DNA of 64,000 nucleotides from JALYUA01 sp039933215 (GCA_039933215.1 JBDTOO010000005.1:25206-89205), one strand, 5' to 3'; positions 8,815-17,425 are shown, counted from the first letter of the stretch. Program-made: numbers and translations. Notes: generated from the letters alone by a model not told the origin.

Positions 8815-9825
8815 TCAGGGCGTCCGGGGCGGGCGGGCCTTCAGGCCGAGCCGCGCGAGGAACGCGGCCTGGCCTTCCCCGTGCAGCTTCCAGTACTCCA
8901 GGCGGTCGCTCCCGAGAAGAGTCGCCTTCTCGCCGTCGCTCGTCTCCCATTCGACGATCCGATGGGGAGCGGCGGATTCCACGGCGAGTTTCCATACGGG
9001 CCCGCCCGCGATCTCGACGGTCCGGCGCTCCACGTCGAACGTGCCCGCGGGCACGACGAGCCGGGTGACCTCGCCGCCCCGGACGAGCGTCGCCCGGAGC
9101 ATCTCGACGGGACGGTGGCCGAGCCGGGCGGCCTCGATCGAGCGCACGAAGGGCACCTCCCGCCGCTCGCCGGGGGCCAGCCGGGGTGCCGCGAGTCCGC
9201 GAGCCCAGAGGAGGATCGCGTCTCCCGACAAGGCGTCATCCGGAACGGCGATCGCGCGGGCCTGATCCGCCTCCCCGTCGAAATAGCTGTGCGACGCGAG
9301 CCGCGCCAATCCCCGGTCGAACAGGAGCTGGCTGTACACGTGGCCGCACCACTCCTGAGAGGAAAAGGAGACCTTCGTCGCGGCGCCCGCCGGGCGTCCG
9401 TTGACGGGAGCGAGCGAGACCCACGCGCTCGTGAGCAGGTTGTAGTCGTAGATGCCGGTGGAGAAGTCCTCGACGAGGTTCAGCTTCATCACGGGGAATT
9501 CGTCGGACTTCGGCCTCGGGGTCTCCGACTTGACGCGGAGTGAGTTCGAAAAGGTCTCCGTGACGAAGATCGCGATCGCGACGCCCTTCCTCTGCTCCCC
9601 ATATCGCGGAAACGCGAGGTCGTAGCCGGCGAGCTCCGCCTTCCCGTCCCCCCAGTGCTTCCAGAACGCGTCTCCGAACTCGAGCGCCGCGCCCGCGGCC
9701 ACGGATGCCGGCGGCCCGGAAGCCCGCGAGGGCTCCCCGCGCCGGGCGGCACCGGCGGCGAGGACGACGGCGAGGGCGCTCGCGGCGGCGGCGGCGATGA
9801 TCGTGCGGCGAACGTGTCGATTCAT
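8815..9825 (-). CDS. Exported protein of unknown function (336 aa)
   Basis: Starts at 9825 behind a GGGGGAG ribosome-binding site. Residues 1-30 form a signal/anchor segment rich in Ala. The body contains the patterns FWKHWGDGKAEL, EDFSTGIYDYNLLTSAW and FSSQEWCGHVYSQLLFD. These recur in a family of exported proteins, often lipoproteins in Bacteroidota, that databases sometimes label septum formation inhibitor Maf without evidence; no Maf fold motifs are present here. One conserved Cys and several aromatic residues suggest a beta-rich fold. Not obviously linked to either convergent or divergent neighbour. Function unknown. Confidence 0.75.
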   Translation of the reverse strand: MNRHVRRTIIAAAAASALAVVLAAGAARRGEPSRASGPPASVAAGAALEFGDAFWKHWGDGKAELAGYDLAFPRYGEQRKGVAIAIFVTETFSNSLRVKSETPRPKSDEFPVMKLNLVEDFSTGIYDYNLLTSAWVSLAPVNGRPAGAATKVSFSSQEWCGHVYSQLLFDRGLARLASHSYFDGEADQARAIAVPDDALSGDAILLWARGLAAPRLAPGERREVPFVRSIEAARLGHRPVEMLRATLVRGGEVTRLVVPAGTFDVERRTVEIAGGPVWKLAVESAAPHRIVEWETSDGEKATLLGSDRLEYWKLHGEGQAAFLARLGLKARPPRTP

Positions 9826-9959
9826 GGTGCTCCCCCGGCTGTAGCGGACGCGGATCAGCGGACCCGCTCCAGACGATCATCTCCGATCCCGCCCGCCCGC
9901 CGGCGTCCCCCCTCGATGGGCGGGAGAATCCCCGCGGCGGGAGCGGGGCCGGTTTCCGA

Positions 9960-9965
9960 TAGCAT
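9960..9965 (+). promoter_or_regulatory. Candidate -10 box for a leaderless DUF885 transcript
   Basis: TAGCAT ends 6 nt before the GTG start of the DUF885 gene, which lacks a Shine-Dalgarno sequence. No clear -35 is seen. Confidence 0.35.
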
Positions 9966-9971
9966 CCCCGC

Positions 9972-11837
9972 GTGCCGGCCATCGCATGCGTCCTCCTCCT
10001 TCTCGTATCCCCCATGACGGCTCCCGGGCCGCCCATTCCCGTGCCCGCCCCCATACCCGTGCCGGTGGCGGCGCCGACCGCCGCTCCGACGCCGTCACCG
10101 ACCCCGGCCGGCCCGCGCACCGTCGCCCGAATCGTCGAGGAATACATCGAGCGCGACTTCGAGATGTTTCCGAGCCGCTCGACGGAGGCGGGACGCCACG
10201 AGCGCGACGAAGACCTCGAAGATCTGTCGAAGGAGAAGCGGGACCGGTGGGTCGCCTGGAACCGGAGCCTCGCCGGAGACCTGCGACGGGCCCTCCTCCG
10301 GCCGGGTGTCTCGCGCGACGACCGGCTCGACGCGGAGCTCGTGGGACGGGAAGCCGAGCGGCAGATCCAGGAGCTCGCGGTTCTCCGCCGTCCCGAACGG
10401 GATCCTCTCTACTGGACGAACATCGCCGCGAACGCGGCCGTGTTCCTCCTGGTCCGCGAGGACCTCCCGCTCCGACAACGCCTGGAAGCGGTCCGCAAGC
10501 GCGTCCGGCGGATCCAGCGGCTGGCGCGCCAGGCGGAGGAGACCCTCGGCGCAACGCCGCCGTCCGACATTCCGCCCGAGCTCTGCACGATCGCGGCGTC
10601 GCAGGCCCGAGCGTCGGCGGCCTTTTACCGCGACGGTTTTCCGAAACTGTATCCCGCCTACGACGCCGAAGCGCGCGCCGCGGCGATCATCGCGGAACGC
10701 TCTCTCGACCGGCTGGCCGCGTTCCTGGAGCAGCTGGCCGGCCGCGCGACGGCGTCGCCTCGCCTGCGGGAACGCTACGCGGAGACCCTGCGGATCGCGA
10801 CGGGGGAGAAAAGCCCGGCCGCGCTCCAGCGCCGCGCCGAGGCGGATCTCGCCGCGAAGAGGCGGGAGGCGGCCGCGTACGGCCGCTCGGTCTGGGGGGA
10901 TGTGATGCCGGGAGAGGCGGCGCCCGAGGAAGACTCCCGGCTCCTGGCCCGGCTCTTCGCCCGCGTCGCGCAAGACGGAGCCGCGACGACCGAAGAGTTC
11001 GTGGACGACTATCGGAAGATCGTCGCGGACCTCGACAAGTTCCTTCACGAGCGGGACATCGTGACGCTGCCGGAGCCCCTGACGCTCCGGACGGATCGGT
11101 CGCCGGCTTATTTCGTCGGCCAGAGCGTGGGCGGGGTGTATCCCGCCGGCCCCTACGCCCCGGGGATGGACACGCTCTGGTATCTGCCCACGCCTCCCGA
11201 CTCGGCGACCGACGAGGCGCGGAAGGGTTTCTTCCGCGACTTCAACCACCACTTCAACGTGATGATCACGTCGCACGAGATTCTTCCCGGCCACTATCTC
11301 CAGCTGAAGCGCGCGGCGCTTTTGCCGCGGAAGGTCCGCGCGCTCTTCCCCGACGGCGTCTACGTCGAGGGCTGGGGCACCTTTTGCGAGAGGCTGATGC
11401 TCGATCTCGGCTGGGGCGGGCCTCTCGACCGGCTCGCGCACCTGAAGAAGCAGATGGAGAACATCGCGCGCGCCATCGTCGACGTCCGTGTTCACACCGG
11501 CGAGATGAGCCGCGCGGACGTGATCCGGTTCGTGAAGGAGGACGCGCTGCAGGACGACCAGTTCGCGTCCAACATGTGGACACGCGCGATCACGAGCCCG
11601 ACGCAGATCACGACGTATTACATCGGGTACGCCCAGGTGCGCGGGCTGTTCGAGGACGTCCGGAAGCAGCAGGGCGCGTCTTTTTCTCTCAAGGAATTCA
11701 TGGACGGGATGATGGCGGACGGCCCGGTTCCCGTACGGCACTACCGGGAGCGGATGCGCGGCGCCGGTCGAGCCGGGGCCTCGAAGAAAGCCCGTCTCGG
11801 GCCCCTCCCTGGAATTCCGGCGCCCGCCCCCGGTTAG
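9972..11837 (+). CDS. Exported DUF885 family protein (putative zinc peptidase-like)
   Basis: A 621-residue protein with a hydrophobic leader and a Pro/Ala-rich linker (residues 1-45) followed by the helical DUF885 domain. The family motif HEILPGHYLQ (H435, E436, H441) resembles a metal-binding HExxPGH site, and the downstream GWGTFCERLMLDLGW supplies the expected second half. The start is a GTG at 9972; there is no Shine-Dalgarno sequence, but TAGCAT at 9960-9965 ends 6 nt before the start, which suggests a leaderless transcript. A second DUF885 gene lies at the right end of the window. Peptidase activity is a family hypothesis. Confidence 0.85.
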   Translation: MPAIACVLLLLVSPMTAPGPPIPVPAPIPVPVAAPTAAPTPSPTPAGPRTVARIVEEYIERDFEMFPSRSTEAGRHERDEDLEDLSKEKRDRWVAWNRSLAGDLRRALLRPGVSRDDRLDAELVGREAERQIQELAVLRRPERDPLYWTNIAANAAVFLLVREDLPLRQRLEAVRKRVRRIQRLARQAEETLGATPPSDIPPELCTIAASQARASAAFYRDGFPKLYPAYDAEARAAAIIAERSLDRLAAFLEQLAGRATASPRLRERYAETLRIATGEKSPAALQRRAEADLAAKRREAAAYGRSVWGDVMPGEAAPEEDSRLLARLFARVAQDGAATTEEFVDDYRKIVADLDKFLHERDIVTLPEPLTLRTDRSPAYFVGQSVGGVYPAGPYAPGMDTLWYLPTPPDSATDEARKGFFRDFNHHFNVMITSHEILPGHYLQLKRAALLPRKVRALFPDGVYVEGWGTFCERLMLDLGWGGPLDRLAHLKKQMENIARAIVDVRVHTGEMSRADVIRFVKEDALQDDQFASNMWTRAITSPTQITTYYIGYAQVRGLFEDVRKQQGASFSLKEFMDGMMADGPVPVRHYRERMRGAGRAGASKKARLGPLPGIPAPAPG

Positions 11838-11857
11838 CGTTCCGGCAGGAGGCCCCG

Positions 11858-12187
11858 ATGCGGCGATTAATTTTTTTGTGCGTGGTGCTTCTGGTTCCGG
11901 GCTCGTTTCTTGGAGCGGCGGAGGTCTTCGGGACCATCAGCGAGAACGGAAAGCCCGTTCCCCGCGGCGTCGCCGTGAAGCTCGATTGCGCGGGAGTGGC
12001 GGCTTCCGGCGCGACGGATGAGTTCGGCTCCTACAGCGTGAAAACGGCGTCGACGGGAGACTGCCGTCTGACCGTCGAGTACAAGAAGTCGACACCCTCT
12101 CTCAAGGTGGCGCTCTACGAGAAGCCGGCCCGCTACGATCTCGTCGTGAAGGACGCCGCGGGCAAGGTCACCGTCGCGAGGAAGTGA
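11858..12187 (+). CDS. Small exported beta-sandwich-like protein (109 aa)
   Basis: The ATG at 11858 follows AGGAGG by 5 nt. The signal peptide is MRRLIFLCVVLLVPGSFLGAAE. The mature part (EVFGTISENGKPVPRGVAVKL ... SYSVKTASTGDCRLTVEYK) has the pattern of a carboxypeptidase-regulatory-like or transthyretin-type beta sandwich, with two Cys (in LDCAG and GDCRL) that could pair in the periplasm. It shares a TGATG stop/start overlap with the next gene, so the two are likely co-expressed. Function unknown. Confidence 0.75.
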   Translation: MRRLIFLCVVLLVPGSFLGAAEVFGTISENGKPVPRGVAVKLDCAGVAASGATDEFGSYSVKTASTGDCRLTVEYKKSTPSLKVALYEKPARYDLVVKDAAGKVTVARK

Positions 12188-13146
12188 TGGCCGAGGCGCC
12201 CGGCCCGCGTCACCGCGACGCGTGGGAGAAGTCCGACATCATCTTGAAGCCGGTCGGCGGCCTTCTCACCGCCGTCGCCGTTGCGGTGCTGGGTCTCTGG
12301 ACTTCGAGCTATCTGCGGGAGCGAGAAGGCCGCGACGCGGCCCTGCGCGAGCGCATGCAGACGAGCGACACGAACGCGCGCCTCTATTCGGAGCTCACGA
12401 GCCGCCGCGAAGAGTCCGAGAGCGCGCTGCGCAAGGACATGTTCACGTCGATCATCAATTCGTTTCTGCGCGAGGGTCCCGCGACGGCCGAGCAGAAGAT
12501 GCTGAACCTCGAGCTGCTGGTCTATAACTTTCACGAGTCGCTGAACCTGAAGCCGCTCTTTCTTCACATTCAGAGAGAAGTGCGGGGCACCCCCCGGCAG
12601 GCCGAGTACCTCGAGAGGCTGCACCAGGTGGCGGAGCAGGTCATCCACAAGCAGATGCTCGTGATCGGCGACGGAGGCGAGACGTTCGACGCGACCATCG
12701 ACACGAAGAATCTCGCGTTCCCGGACTCCGACTCTGAGACCGCCGCGTCCGCCATCGCGAGAGACCTGTCCGTCGACGGCATCCGGCGCAACGTGAAGCT
12801 CGAGATCGTCTCGGCCGACCCCGCGAACGAGGCGATCCAGCTCCGCATGACGATCCGCACCGCCGAGGCCGGCCGCGTCGAGACGAGCGCGACGGACTTC
12901 TGGCTCGGACACTTCGACTTTCCGATGATCGACAACACGCGCCTGCCGCACGACCAGCGCCTCGCCGTCGTCCTGAACAATTTCGACGCGAAGCGGGGCG
13001 TCGCCGACGTCACGGCCGCGCTCTTCCCGGGCAAGTATGCCGCCCTGCGGGAAAAGCCGTACTACGACGAGATCCTGGCCAAGCTCCTCGCGGCGAACAG
13101 AACCGTAACGACCGAGCCAACGCCCGTCCCGACGCGGCAGCCGTAG
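12187..13146 (+). CDS. Membrane-anchored coiled-coil protein of unknown function
   Basis: About 319 residues: one transmembrane helix (IILKPVGGLLTAVAVAVLGLWTSSY, residues about 19-43), then a charged coiled coil (REREGRDAALRERMQTSD ... SRREESESALRKD) and a soluble C-terminal domain ending in a Thr/Pro tail. The ATG overlaps the preceding stop (TGATG); a GTG 3 nt earlier is also possible. No known family recognised. Coupling to the small exported protein upstream suggests both act at the cell envelope. Confidence 0.7.
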   Translation: MAEAPGPRHRDAWEKSDIILKPVGGLLTAVAVAVLGLWTSSYLREREGRDAALRERMQTSDTNARLYSELTSRREESESALRKDMFTSIINSFLREGPATAEQKMLNLELLVYNFHESLNLKPLFLHIQREVRGTPRQAEYLERLHQVAEQVIHKQMLVIGDGGETFDATIDTKNLAFPDSDSETAASAIARDLSVDGIRRNVKLEIVSADPANEAIQLRMTIRTAEAGRVETSATDFWLGHFDFPMIDNTRLPHDQRLAVVLNNFDAKRGVADVTAALFPGKYAALREKPYYDEILAKLLAANRTVTTEPTPVPTRQP

Positions 13147-13149
13147 ATC

Positions 13150-13320
13150 CGTCGCCCTTTGGGTCGCTGCGCGACCGTCGGGCTCCCGCATCGCGAACCT
13201 CCTCCCCGCGGAATCGCGCGGAGACTATTCGCGATGCGACCGGGGCACTCTCGAGGGTGTGCCGATCGTCGAGCTCGTCTGGAGCTCGAGCCGCGGCTCG
13301 GCTTAGCCTCGACCGCTCAC
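13150..13320 (+). repeat. Bipartite palindromic element, type A copy 1, with long shared tail
   Basis: Left hairpin GGTCGC/GCGACC (13162-13176), linker GGCTCCC, then a large palindrome with outer arms GCATCGCGAA (13188-13197) and TTCGCGATGC (13228-13237). Inside lie the constant bases CTCCTCC and GGAGACT. A tail of about 80 bp (13238-13320, ending GGCTTAGCCTCGACCGCTCA) is shared with the inverted copy at 27608-27779. The element fills most of the gap between 13147 and 13433. Confidence 0.85.
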
Positions 13321-13352
13321 GGCGGTACGACAACGCGGCGCTGGGCCATTGA

Positions 13353-13371
13353 GGTGCCAGGCACGCATTTC
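13353..13371 (+). repeat. GGTGCCAGGCAC repeat, copy 1
   Basis: The 19-mer GGTGCCAGGCACGCATTTC, centred on the 11-bp palindrome GTGCCAGGCAC. Identical cores recur at 14113 and 14152. Confidence 0.8.
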
Positions 13372-13433
13372 GGTCCGCCGGCCTTAGATCCGGGGGCGGA
13401 ACCGATGGCGGGTCCGCCGGCGTATTGAGAGAT

Positions 13434-14084
13434 ATGAACATTGGAGTGCTGGGAACCGGGTCGGTCGGAGCGACGCTCGCCGGCAAGCTCGTGGCTCTCG
13501 GACATGCGGTCCGGATGGGAGCCCGGGAACACGGCAACGAGAAGGCCCGCGCGTGGGCGGATTCGGCCGGCGAAAACGCATCCTCCGGCGCGTTTGCGGA
13601 CGCCGCCCGCTTCGGCGACGTCGTCTTCAACGCGACCGCGGGCGCCGGATCGGTCGAGGCCGTCCGGGCCGCCGGGAAGGAGAATCTGAAGGGGAAGGTC
13701 GTCATCGACGTCTCGAATCCCCTCGACTTCACCCAGGGCATGCCGCCCCGCCTCTTCACGGCGGCGGCCGGCGATTCGCTCGCGGAGCGGATCCAGGCGG
13801 AGCTTCCCGAGTCGCGGATCGTCAAGACCCTGAACACGATCAACGCCAGCGTGATGGTCGACCCGTCGCGCGTCGGGGCAGAGAGCGACATCTTTCTCTG
13901 CGGCAACGACCCCGCCGCCAAAGAGGAAGTCGCCTCGCTCCTGAAGGAGTTTGGCTGGGAGAGCGTCGTCGACCTGGGTCCCCTGACCGCCGCGCGCGGG
14001 ATGGAGGCCTACGTCCTCTTCTGGCTCCAGCTCTGGGGAGCCCTGAAAACCCCGGACTTCAACATCCGCATAGCCCGCAAATAA
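13434..14084 (+). CDS. NADPH-dependent F420 reductase-like / NAD(P)-binding oxidoreductase
   Basis: A 216-residue Rossmann protein of the F420-dependent NADP oxidoreductase family. The dinucleotide loop MNIGVLGTGSVGATLAGKL begins at residue 1, followed by MGAREH (pattern typical of NADP preference), KVVIDVSNPLDF at about 90 and IVKTLNTINASVMVDP at about 124. The ATG at 13434 is chosen because the Rossmann strand starts there. In bacteria without F420 many such proteins have no defined substrate, so a general NADPH oxidoreductase is as likely. It is flanked on both sides by intergenic repeats, hence probably a single-gene transcript. Confidence 0.85.
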   Translation: MNIGVLGTGSVGATLAGKLVALGHAVRMGAREHGNEKARAWADSAGENASSGAFADAARFGDVVFNATAGAGSVEAVRAAGKENLKGKVVIDVSNPLDFTQGMPPRLFTAAAGDSLAERIQAELPESRIVKTLNTINASVMVDPSRVGAESDIFLCGNDPAAKEEVASLLKEFGWESVVDLGPLTAARGMEAYVLFWLQLWGALKTPDFNIRIARK

Positions 14085-14112
14085 CCCCGCCGCAGAGTCG
14101 CTGAGTCGCTGG

Positions 14113-14131
14113 GGTGCCAGGCACGCATTTC
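14113..14131 (+). repeat. GGTGCCAGGCAC repeat, copy 2
   Basis: The same 19-mer as at 13353, here followed by ACCATTTCCG. It lies 39 bp before copy 3, in direct orientation. Confidence 0.8.
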
Positions 14132-14151
14132 ACCATTTCCGAGGCGCGAGT

Positions 14152-14170
14152 GGTGCCAGGCACGCATTTC
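14152..14170 (+). repeat. GGTGCCAGGCAC repeat, copy 3
   Basis: The same 19-mer, followed by GCCATTTCCG, so copies 2 and 3 share about 30 bp including the CCATTTCCG tail. Confidence 0.8.
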
Positions 14171-14214
14171 GCCATTTCCGCAGACGGGAAGCAGCGTTTT
14201 GCCCTACTCACCCA

Positions 14215-14337
14215 TCCGCTCGCAGCGTGAGGAGTCTCCCGACGAAGGAGGGAGGAGCCTCACGTTGCGGGAGCCGGAGCGTCAGCGGAGGCGACGTGCG
14301 AGGAGCCTCACGCTGCGGAAGCCGGAGCTGAGCGAGG
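14215..14337 (-). repeat. Bipartite palindromic element, type B copy 1 (reverse) plus half element
   Basis: Palindrome arms GCAGCGTGAGG (14222-14232) and CCTCACGTTGC (14258-14268) enclose the constant AGTCTCC and GGAGGAG bases; the one difference between arms is a G-U wobble on the plus-strand RNA. The flank GGGAGCCGGAGC...GGAGGCGAC is the reverse complement of the left flank of other copies. A second, half-length copy (GAGGAGCCTCACGCTGCGGAA) follows at about 14300-14320. Confidence 0.8.
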
Positions 14338-14425
14338 GGTCAGGCGTCCGGTCGAGCGCGCATCCGCGCGAGCCGGACGCCGGTGCCGCGCAGCGGCAGA
14401 CCTCTCGCTCGGCGCAGGCGACGGT

Positions 14426-14431
14426 TATGCT
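14426..14431 (+). promoter_or_regulatory. Candidate -10 box upstream of the AI-2E transporter
   Basis: TATGCT ends 6 nt before the TTG start at 14438, which has no Shine-Dalgarno sequence; this fits a leaderless transcript. Confidence 0.3.
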
Positions 14432-14437
14432 GTTCCC

Positions 14438-15598
14438 TTGCAACAGCCGCCCGTCGGATCTCTCGGGGCCGGCGATCCGCCTCGGGTGGCGGTCGCGGTG
14501 CCCCCGCCTCCCGTCTTCTCCGTCACCCGGCTGACGCTCCACGTTCTCGGGCTCGTCCTCGCCCTCGCCGCCCTGCTCTGGATGCTTCGACGGCTCGAAG
14601 GGGTCCTTCTGCTCCTGATCGTGTCCATCTTCTTCGCGTACCTGATCGCTCCTCTCGTCTCGCTCATGCGGCGCCCGCTCGTCCTGCGCGGCCGGCCGCA
14701 CGCCCTGCCGCTCCCCGCCGCGATCGCAGCGGTCTACGTCGTGATCTTCGGCGCGCTGGCGATCGCGGCCTGGCTTCTCCTGCCGGTCGTTACGGCCGAG
14801 TTCGAGCAGCTCGCCGCCGAGGCGCCGGCGCACCTCGCGAGCGCGCAGGCCCGCCTCCAGTCTCTGCAGCACTACGAGCGAACGCATCTCCCGAAAGGAA
14901 TGCGCGACGCCGTGAACGCCGCGGTCGATCGCTCCATCCAGGGCGCGGCCGGCGCCGTTCAGGGCGCCGTCCTCCCGTTTCTCGGCACGGTCCTGGGCTA
15001 TTTGCCGTGGCTCGTGCTCGTTCCGATCCTCGCGCTCTTCATGCTCAAGGACGCGGATCTCTTCCGCCAGGCGGCTCTCCGAGTCATTCCCCGCGGCCGC
15101 CTGCGCTGGCGCGGCGACGACTTCTTTCAGGACGTCAACGCCACGCTCGCCGCCTACGTGCGCGCGCAGCTCATCGCGTCGCTCTTCATCGGCGCCGCCT
15201 GCACCATCGGATTCGCCCTGATCGGCGTTCCCTACGCGGTGGTGCTCGGTATCGTCGCCGGCGTGCTCGAGTTCATTCCGCTGGCGGGCCCGTTGACCGT
15301 CGCGGCCCTCGCCATCCTCTTCGCGAGCTTCCATTCGCCGGGGCAGGCCGTCGCGGCCCTCGTTTTCCTAGGAGTGCTTCGGATCATCGAGGACTACGTC
15401 GTGTATCCGAGAATCATCGGCCGCGGGATCCACCTGCATCCGCTGGCGATCATCCTGGCGATCCTCTGCGGCGTGGAGCTCGGCGGGCTCGCGGGGATCT
15501 TCCTCTCGATCCCCGTCGTGGCGATCGTGTCCGTGGCGTTCCGCCACTGGCGAGAGCACCGAGCCGAGGACGCCGGCCTCGCCATCGCGAACTCCTAA
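14438..15598 (+). CDS. AI-2E family transporter (PerM/TqsA-type membrane protein)
   Basis: About 386 residues with the family layout: two N-terminal helices (LGLVLALAALLWMLRRLEGVLLLLIVSIFFAYLIAPLV), a helix pair, a soluble helical stretch (EQLAAEAPAHLASAQARLQSL) and a C-terminal helical core. The family motif PYAVVLGIVAGVLEFIPLAGP sits near residue 265, and the conserved LRIIEDYVVYPRIIG near 311. The start is uncertain: TTG at 14438, or an in-frame GTG in the VAVAV stretch about 15 codons in. Substrate unknown; few members truly export AI-2. It ends tail to tail (4-nt overlap) with the amidase-like gene. Confidence 0.87.
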   Translation: MQQPPVGSLGAGDPPRVAVAVPPPPVFSVTRLTLHVLGLVLALAALLWMLRRLEGVLLLLIVSIFFAYLIAPLVSLMRRPLVLRGRPHALPLPAAIAAVYVVIFGALAIAAWLLLPVVTAEFEQLAAEAPAHLASAQARLQSLQHYERTHLPKGMRDAVNAAVDRSIQGAAGAVQGAVLPFLGTVLGYLPWLVLVPILALFMLKDADLFRQAALRVIPRGRLRWRGDDFFQDVNATLAAYVRAQLIASLFIGAACTIGFALIGVPYAVVLGIVAGVLEFIPLAGPLTVAALAILFASFHSPGQAVAALVFLGVLRIIEDYVVYPRIIGRGIHLHPLAIILAILCGVELGGLAGIFLSIPVVAIVSVAFRHWREHRAEDAGLAIANS

Positions 15599-16989
15599 CG
15601 CTTCACGGCTCCCGCAGCTGCCGGGAGATATTTCTTCCGGATCTTCGCGACGACACCGACGTTACGGTCCGCGACTTCGGAGATCTGGTACTCGATCGTG
15701 GCCCCGAGGAGAATCGCCGTCTCGGACGCCGTCAGACCGTAGTCCTGCTGAAGCCAGCCCGCGAGGTCCGACCCGGCGTCGCGGAAAGCCTGGTCGAGGG
15801 AGCCGGCGAGCCCCATCGCCATCAAGTGTTCCGCGTTCTCGACGCGGGGTCCCGGAATGCGCTTTTCGCGGAGCAGGTCGACGGAGAGCTCGACGTCCAG
15901 GGAGGTCTCGAGCGCGTTGCCGTTCAATTCTCCGTCGCCCTGGAGCGCGTGCCCGTCGCCGACGTAGATGAGCGCCCCCGGCTGACCGACCTGCAGATAC
16001 ACCGTGGCTCCCTCGCGGACCTCGCTGAAGTCCATGTTGCCGCCGATACGGCCGGAGTCGCCCGTTCGAATTGGCGCCCCGCCGAAACCGGGAGCGACGG
16101 CGACGCAGCCGAGCATCGGCCGGACGGGGACGGCGAGCCCTTTCAGGCGTTCCGTCGGTTTCGCCGGCGACGCGGTGCCTTTGTCGAGGTCGAGACTCCA
16201 GACGACGCTCTTGAAATCATTTTCGGGATGCTCGCTCGCGTAGTCGGTCGTGAGCGCGCGGTCGACGATCCCGTCGTCGCTGATCGCGGTGGCGCGGTTC
16301 AGCCGTAGCTTTCGAATGTGGATCGCGACGACGTCTCCCGGCATGGCCCCCTCCACGTAGAAGGGTCCGGTCTGGGGGTTGCCTCCGAGCACTCGCGTTC
16401 TCATCTTCTCGTCGACGCCGCCCGCGTCGACCGTCTTCGTTCGCACCACGTCGCCCGGCCAGATGCGGAGCACCGGCGGTATCGAGGCGGAAAAGACGCG
16501 GTGGAACTCGGACGGGTCGAAGTCGATCGTCCGCGGGCCCGAGGGACGCGCGGCGTCCGGCGGAATGCGCCGGGCGCGCCAGGGCGCGGGAGGCTCCTCG
16601 CCCCAGACTTCGGGGCCCGAGACCACGACGGTCCCGGAGATCGCCTCTCCTTCGACGCGGCCCGTATAAAGGGCCTTCTCTCCGCCCTCATTCACCTCGA
16701 AGCGGACGGCGCCTTTGTCCGAAGTGCCGGCGATCGGCAGCCGCTTGCCCCGCCGCGAGATCCAGCCGGTGATCCGCCCCTTGTCGATCTCGAGAGCCAT
16801 CCGTTCGTGGCCCTCGTTTCCGAAGATGATCGTGGCGAGGTCCCACTCTCGGGCGGGAGCCGCCGGCGTGGCCGGGGGTGAAGCCTCCGGGGAGGCCGCC
16901 GCGGATGCGAAGGAAGCGAAGAGGGTCAGAGCGAGAGAAGGCGGGAGGGCTCGAACGAGCCTCGGGAGAAGTCGGCGAGAGTTGGGCAT
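15595..16989 (-). CDS. Exported acetamidase/formamidase family protein
   Basis: A 464-residue FmdA/AmdA-family hydrolase with a signal peptide (LALTLFASFASAAA, about residues 18-31). Family signatures: WPGDVVRTKTVDAGGVD near 175, FYVEGAMPGDVVAIHI near 210, RIGGNMDFSEVREG near 320 and YVGDGHALQGDGELNG near 349. An extra N-terminal domain (residues about 45-145) precedes the amidase fold, making it longer than cytoplasmic formamidases (about 410). The start at 16989 has GGAGG 7 nt upstream. Being exported, it would act on small amides outside the cytoplasm; the true substrate is unknown. Confidence 0.87.
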   Translation of the reverse strand: MPNSRRLLPRLVRALPPSLALTLFASFASAAASPEASPPATPAAPAREWDLATIIFGNEGHERMALEIDKGRITGWISRRGKRLPIAGTSDKGAVRFEVNEGGEKALYTGRVEGEAISGTVVVSGPEVWGEEPPAPWRARRIPPDAARPSGPRTIDFDPSEFHRVFSASIPPVLRIWPGDVVRTKTVDAGGVDEKMRTRVLGGNPQTGPFYVEGAMPGDVVAIHIRKLRLNRATAISDDGIVDRALTTDYASEHPENDFKSVVWSLDLDKGTASPAKPTERLKGLAVPVRPMLGCVAVAPGFGGAPIRTGDSGRIGGNMDFSEVREGATVYLQVGQPGALIYVGDGHALQGDGELNGNALETSLDVELSVDLLREKRIPGPRVENAEHLMAMGLAGSLDQAFRDAGSDLAGWLQQDYGLTASETAILLGATIEYQISEVADRNVGVVAKIRKKYLPAAAGAVKR

Positions 16990-17425
16990 TTGGGTCCTCC
17001 GGTGTGCGGGGACTCTACTCCGTCGCCTCCGCGCTCGCTGCGCGACCGCTGCGGCTCCCGCAGCGTGAGGCTCCTCCGTCCGTCGCCTCCGCGGTCGCTT
17101 TGCGACCGCTCCGGCTCCCGCAGCGTGAGGCTCCTCCCTACCGTCGCCTCCGCGCTCGCTGCGCGAGCACTCCGGCTCCCGCCGCGTGAGGCTCCTCCCT
17201 CCCTTCGGTCGGGAGACTCCTCACGCGGCGAGCGGTCATCGAGGTCGCGGTCGTTCGATGCCTTCGGGCGTCTCGAGTGGGGGGTTTCCCCTTGGAGGGC
17301 CCTCACCGGCTTATTGCGCGCCCATGCCCCGATGGTCTGATTTTCCGATGGCCCCCTCGCCCGTCGTACATATCGGCGTGACCTTCCCTGGGGACCGGCG
17401 TCTCCACTTTCCAGGAGGGATCGCC
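16990..17425. other. 436-bp gap with tandem palindromic elements
   Basis: Contains the tandem type B element (17021-17236). The rest (about 17240-17410) shows no gene, only the leader of the next CDS. Both flanking genes point outward, so promoters for both should lie here, but none is clear. Confidence 0.75.
17021..17236 (+). repeat. Bipartite palindromic element, type B copy 2, tandem triplicate
   Basis: Three near-identical units of 60-61 bp begin at 17021, 17081 and 17142, each with CGTCGCCTCCGC, a small hairpin (GGTCGC/GCGACC type in unit 2), GGCTCCCGC and GTGAGGCTCCTCC. Only the last unit carries the right arm, giving a complete palindrome GCCGCGTGAGG (17181-17191) / CCTCACGCGGC (17219-17229). 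The arm triplet here is GCC/GGC, replacing GCA/TGC of other copies on both sides. Confidence 0.88.

Larger units (their letters stand above)
14085..14437. other. 353-bp repeat-filled gap
   Basis: Holds two GGTGCCAGGCAC repeats, one complete type B palindromic element in reverse orientation with an extra half element, and a possible promoter for the AI-2E transporter. No coding sequence recognised. Confidence 0.8.

Noticed and set aside
8815..9825. Septum formation inhibitor Maf assignment
   Set aside because: The label attaches to similar exported proteins in databases, but no Maf nucleotide pyrophosphatase motif is present.
14383..16308. Plus-strand open frame of 641 codons
   Set aside because: Out-of-frame shadow of the AI-2E transporter and antisense to the amidase-like gene; no domain-like pattern.
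17021..17236. Possible CRISPR array
   Set aside because: Three units abut with no spacers and match dispersed palindromic elements elsewhere.
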